Assembly (NCBI GenBank): GCA_031283405.1
Contig: JAITBX010000202.1
Span: forward strand, 1 to 7,694
DNA: 7,694 nucleotides
Source: Burkholderiales bacterium
Lineage (GTDB): Bacteria > Pseudomonadota > Gammaproteobacteria > Burkholderiales > Casimicrobiaceae
Direction: 5' to 3'
Shown: positions 6,918 through 7,694 of the stretch, piece by piece
Position numbering within the stretch: position 1 is the stretch's first letter
How the letters are laid out: every line of letters begins with the position of its first letter
The notes under the pieces: model-generated
Databases searched by the model: none
What the model was told of the DNA's origin: nothing
The model's input: only the letters and a program-made list of their open reading frames with translations
Program-made: the position numbers and the translations under genes

Positions 6918-7379
6918 ATGACTCGATTCATTGTTATTATTTTGTCGCTGCTCATGTTTCAAACGAACGACGCTTTCGCGCAAGCAAAAGAACGAAAAGC
7001 GCTTTACGGCGTGTGGGAAGAATACTCCGCAAATATCGCTCTGAAATACCCCAATTTCACTTTGCACTTCGTCGGGGCGGAACCGGGCGCTTTCTATCCG
7101 AACAGCACAACTCATCGCATGGGAAGCCGCTACAAATTCATGGCGGTTTGGGACAAAATAGCGCAACCCGTTTCATGGTCTTCCGGTACGGGCGATATTG
7201 CGCCAAGCAAATTTATTTTCGACGGGCGAGATTATATTCTTGAAATGCGCGCCTCCCTCGCCTTGGAAGAAAAAGGATTCGTGCCGGACAATAAAGTCAT
7301 TTTGTGGCGCGCCGCCGAGTGGCAGAAAAAGAGAGATGCCAACATAGAAAAACGGAACAAGCGGTATGGAGAAAAATGA
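6918..7379 (+). CDS. Exported protein of unknown function, 153 residues
   Basis: I do not recognise this family. From ATG 6918, residues 1-21 form a signal peptide: Arg3, a hydrophobic core FIVIILSLLMF, and AFA before Gln22, a good signal peptidase I site. There is no lipobox Cys, and the mature part contains no cysteine. The mature part of about 132 residues has several beta-like aromatic stretches (FTLHFVG, YKFMAVW, KFIFDGRDYILEM). It ends in a very basic, charged helix-like tail (WQKKRDANIEKRNKRYGEK). A TTG at 6885 is in frame but would put 11 polar residues before the signal, so it is not chosen. The Shine-Dalgarno is poor (ACGGG, 6907-6911). The gene lies 34 bases after iorB on the same strand and upstream of a terminator-like hairpin, so it may share the transcript. 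Base composition looks more AT-rich than in iorAB. Periplasmic location is inferred. Confidence 0.75.
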   Translation: MTRFIVIILSLLMFQTNDAFAQAKERKALYGVWEEYSANIALKYPNFTLHFVGAEPGAFYPNSTTHRMGSRYKFMAVWDKIAQPVSWSSGTGDIAPSKFIFDGRDYILEMRASLALEEKGFVPDNKVILWRAAEWQKKRDANIEKRNKRYGEK

Positions 7380-7500
7380 GCGGCGCGTAGTGCGGGTTTG
7401 ATTTCGTGTTGTAATCGCGTTACGGAAAGTCCTCTTTTGAAAGGGGCTGCTCGCCTGAGCTTGCCGAAGGGCGAACGGGAGTTTGCACCCCTCACCCCTA

Positions 7501-7532
7501 CTCCTCTCCCACAAGGGGAGAGGGGTTTTTCT
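7501..7532 (+). terminator. Probable intrinsic terminator after the paaK-iorAB cluster
   Basis: A 10-bp stem (7501-7510 with 7516-7525, one T-G wobble) with an ACAAG loop is followed directly by TTTTTCT (7526-7532). This is the classical layout for a rightward transcript. The stem belongs to the same CTCTCCC repeat family as 1000-1023 and 2805-2829, where no T-run follows. It lies about 120 bases after the stop of the exported protein and is the first good terminator after iorB. Confidence 0.6.
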
Positions 7533-7634
7533 CCAGAGACAAGGCAAGCCTTGTCTTTACATGCGGGCGGCAAAATGCCGCCCCTACACTCTGATTCTGT
7601 GCGGGCGGGTTTGAAGCCCGCCCGCACGAAAACT

Positions 7635-7694
7635 TTATCGCACCTTCAAATGGAGCAACGAAGCGAAAGGCAAAGCCGCCGTCCATTGCGTCAT
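7635..7694 (-). CDS. Possible C-terminal end of a convergent gene
   Basis: Reading leftward from the right edge, one frame is open for 19 codons and ends at TAA (complement of 7635-7637). It ends ...SLLHLKVR, just before the repeat tract begins at 7627. A gene stopping exactly where the repeats start would be natural, but 19 codons are too few for a family call. A second minus frame is open longer, though only by running through the hairpins. Confidence 0.2.
   Translation of the reverse strand: MTQWTAALPFASLLHLKVR

Larger units (their letters stand above)
7380..7694. repeat. Non-coding mosaic of hairpin repeats
   Basis: These 315 bases contain no convincing gene apart from a possible fragment at the right edge. 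Successive stems are 7431-7437/7440-7446 (CCTCTTT/AAAGGGG, one wobble), 7451-7455/7470-7474 (TCGCC/GGCGA around GAGCTTGCCGAAG), 7501-7510/7516-7525 (CTCTCCC type), 7537-7545/7548-7556 (AGACAAGGC/GCCTTGTCT), 7565-7572/7576-7583 (GGGCGGCA/TGCCGCCC, followed by CCCCTAC at 7581-7587) and 7599-7609/7617-7627 (GTGCGGGCGGG/CCCGCCCGCAC). TCTGATTC (7590-7597) sits before the last stem, as it does in the 2758-2951 tract, so the order of modules is partly conserved. The GGGCGGCA stem is nearly identical to the one inside mobA. Confidence 0.8.

Noticed and set aside
6889..6921. A 10-codon ORF between iorB and the exported protein, its TGA overlapping the ATG at 6918
   Set aside because: It could be a translational coupler, but it has no clear ribosome site and a short open frame here is expected by chance.
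7498..7686. A 62-codon minus-strand frame over the terminal repeats
   Set aside because: Most of its codons come from the hairpin modules, so its openness reflects repeat composition.
1..7694. tRNA, rRNA, riboswitch or a complete insertion sequence
   Set aside because: No cloverleaf, rRNA-like stretch, recognisable aptamer core or transposase reading frame was seen. In particular, no molybdenum-cofactor riboswitch core was recognised before mobA.

Overview
The window looks like a chromosomal segment of a Gram-negative proteobacterium, most likely a betaproteobacterium. This rests on the MobA-MoeA gene pair, MoeA's N-terminal extension, an AMP-forming arylacetate-CoA ligase beside IorA/IorB, and moderately GC-rich codon use. 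Taxonomy is inferred from protein character only.

Layout, left to right. (a) 2-526 is the middle part of an MmeI-like restriction-modification methyltransferase. It runs in from the left edge and loses its reading frame just after SAM motif I, so it is a broken copy. (b) 541-630 on the minus strand is a possible 29-residue hydrophobic small protein with a good Shine-Dalgarno sequence, divergent from mobA. (c) 704-2754 holds mobA and moeA, overlapping by 4 bases, for the last steps of molybdenum cofactor synthesis. mobA carries an in-frame block of about 165 bp made of palindromes, which adds about 55 foreign residues just before the GPLAG motif. (d) 2755-3002 is an intergenic tract of hairpins flanked by a perfect 12-bp inverted repeat. 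(e) 3003-6883 is a co-directional cluster paaK-iorA-iorB. (f) 6918-7379 encodes a short exported protein of unknown function. (g) 7380-7694 is a mosaic of hairpins, one of which looks like an intrinsic terminator.

How the genes fit together. IorAB interconverts arylpyruvates (indolepyruvate, phenylpyruvate, 4-hydroxyphenylpyruvate) and arylacetyl-CoA using ferredoxin. The PaaK-type ligase makes arylacetyl-CoA from the free acid with ATP. Together they can link arylacetates to aromatic amino acid metabolism, either assimilating arylacetates or processing aromatic amino acids. The direction cannot be read from the sequence.

No wholly new multi-gene system is evident. The most unusual signal is a family of hairpin modules found in three places. 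The modules share a CTCTCCC/GGGAGAG stem, a conserved CCCCTAC tail after stems of differing sequence, and a GGGTTTGAA-centred stem. In one of the three places they are translated inside a cofactor-biosynthesis enzyme.
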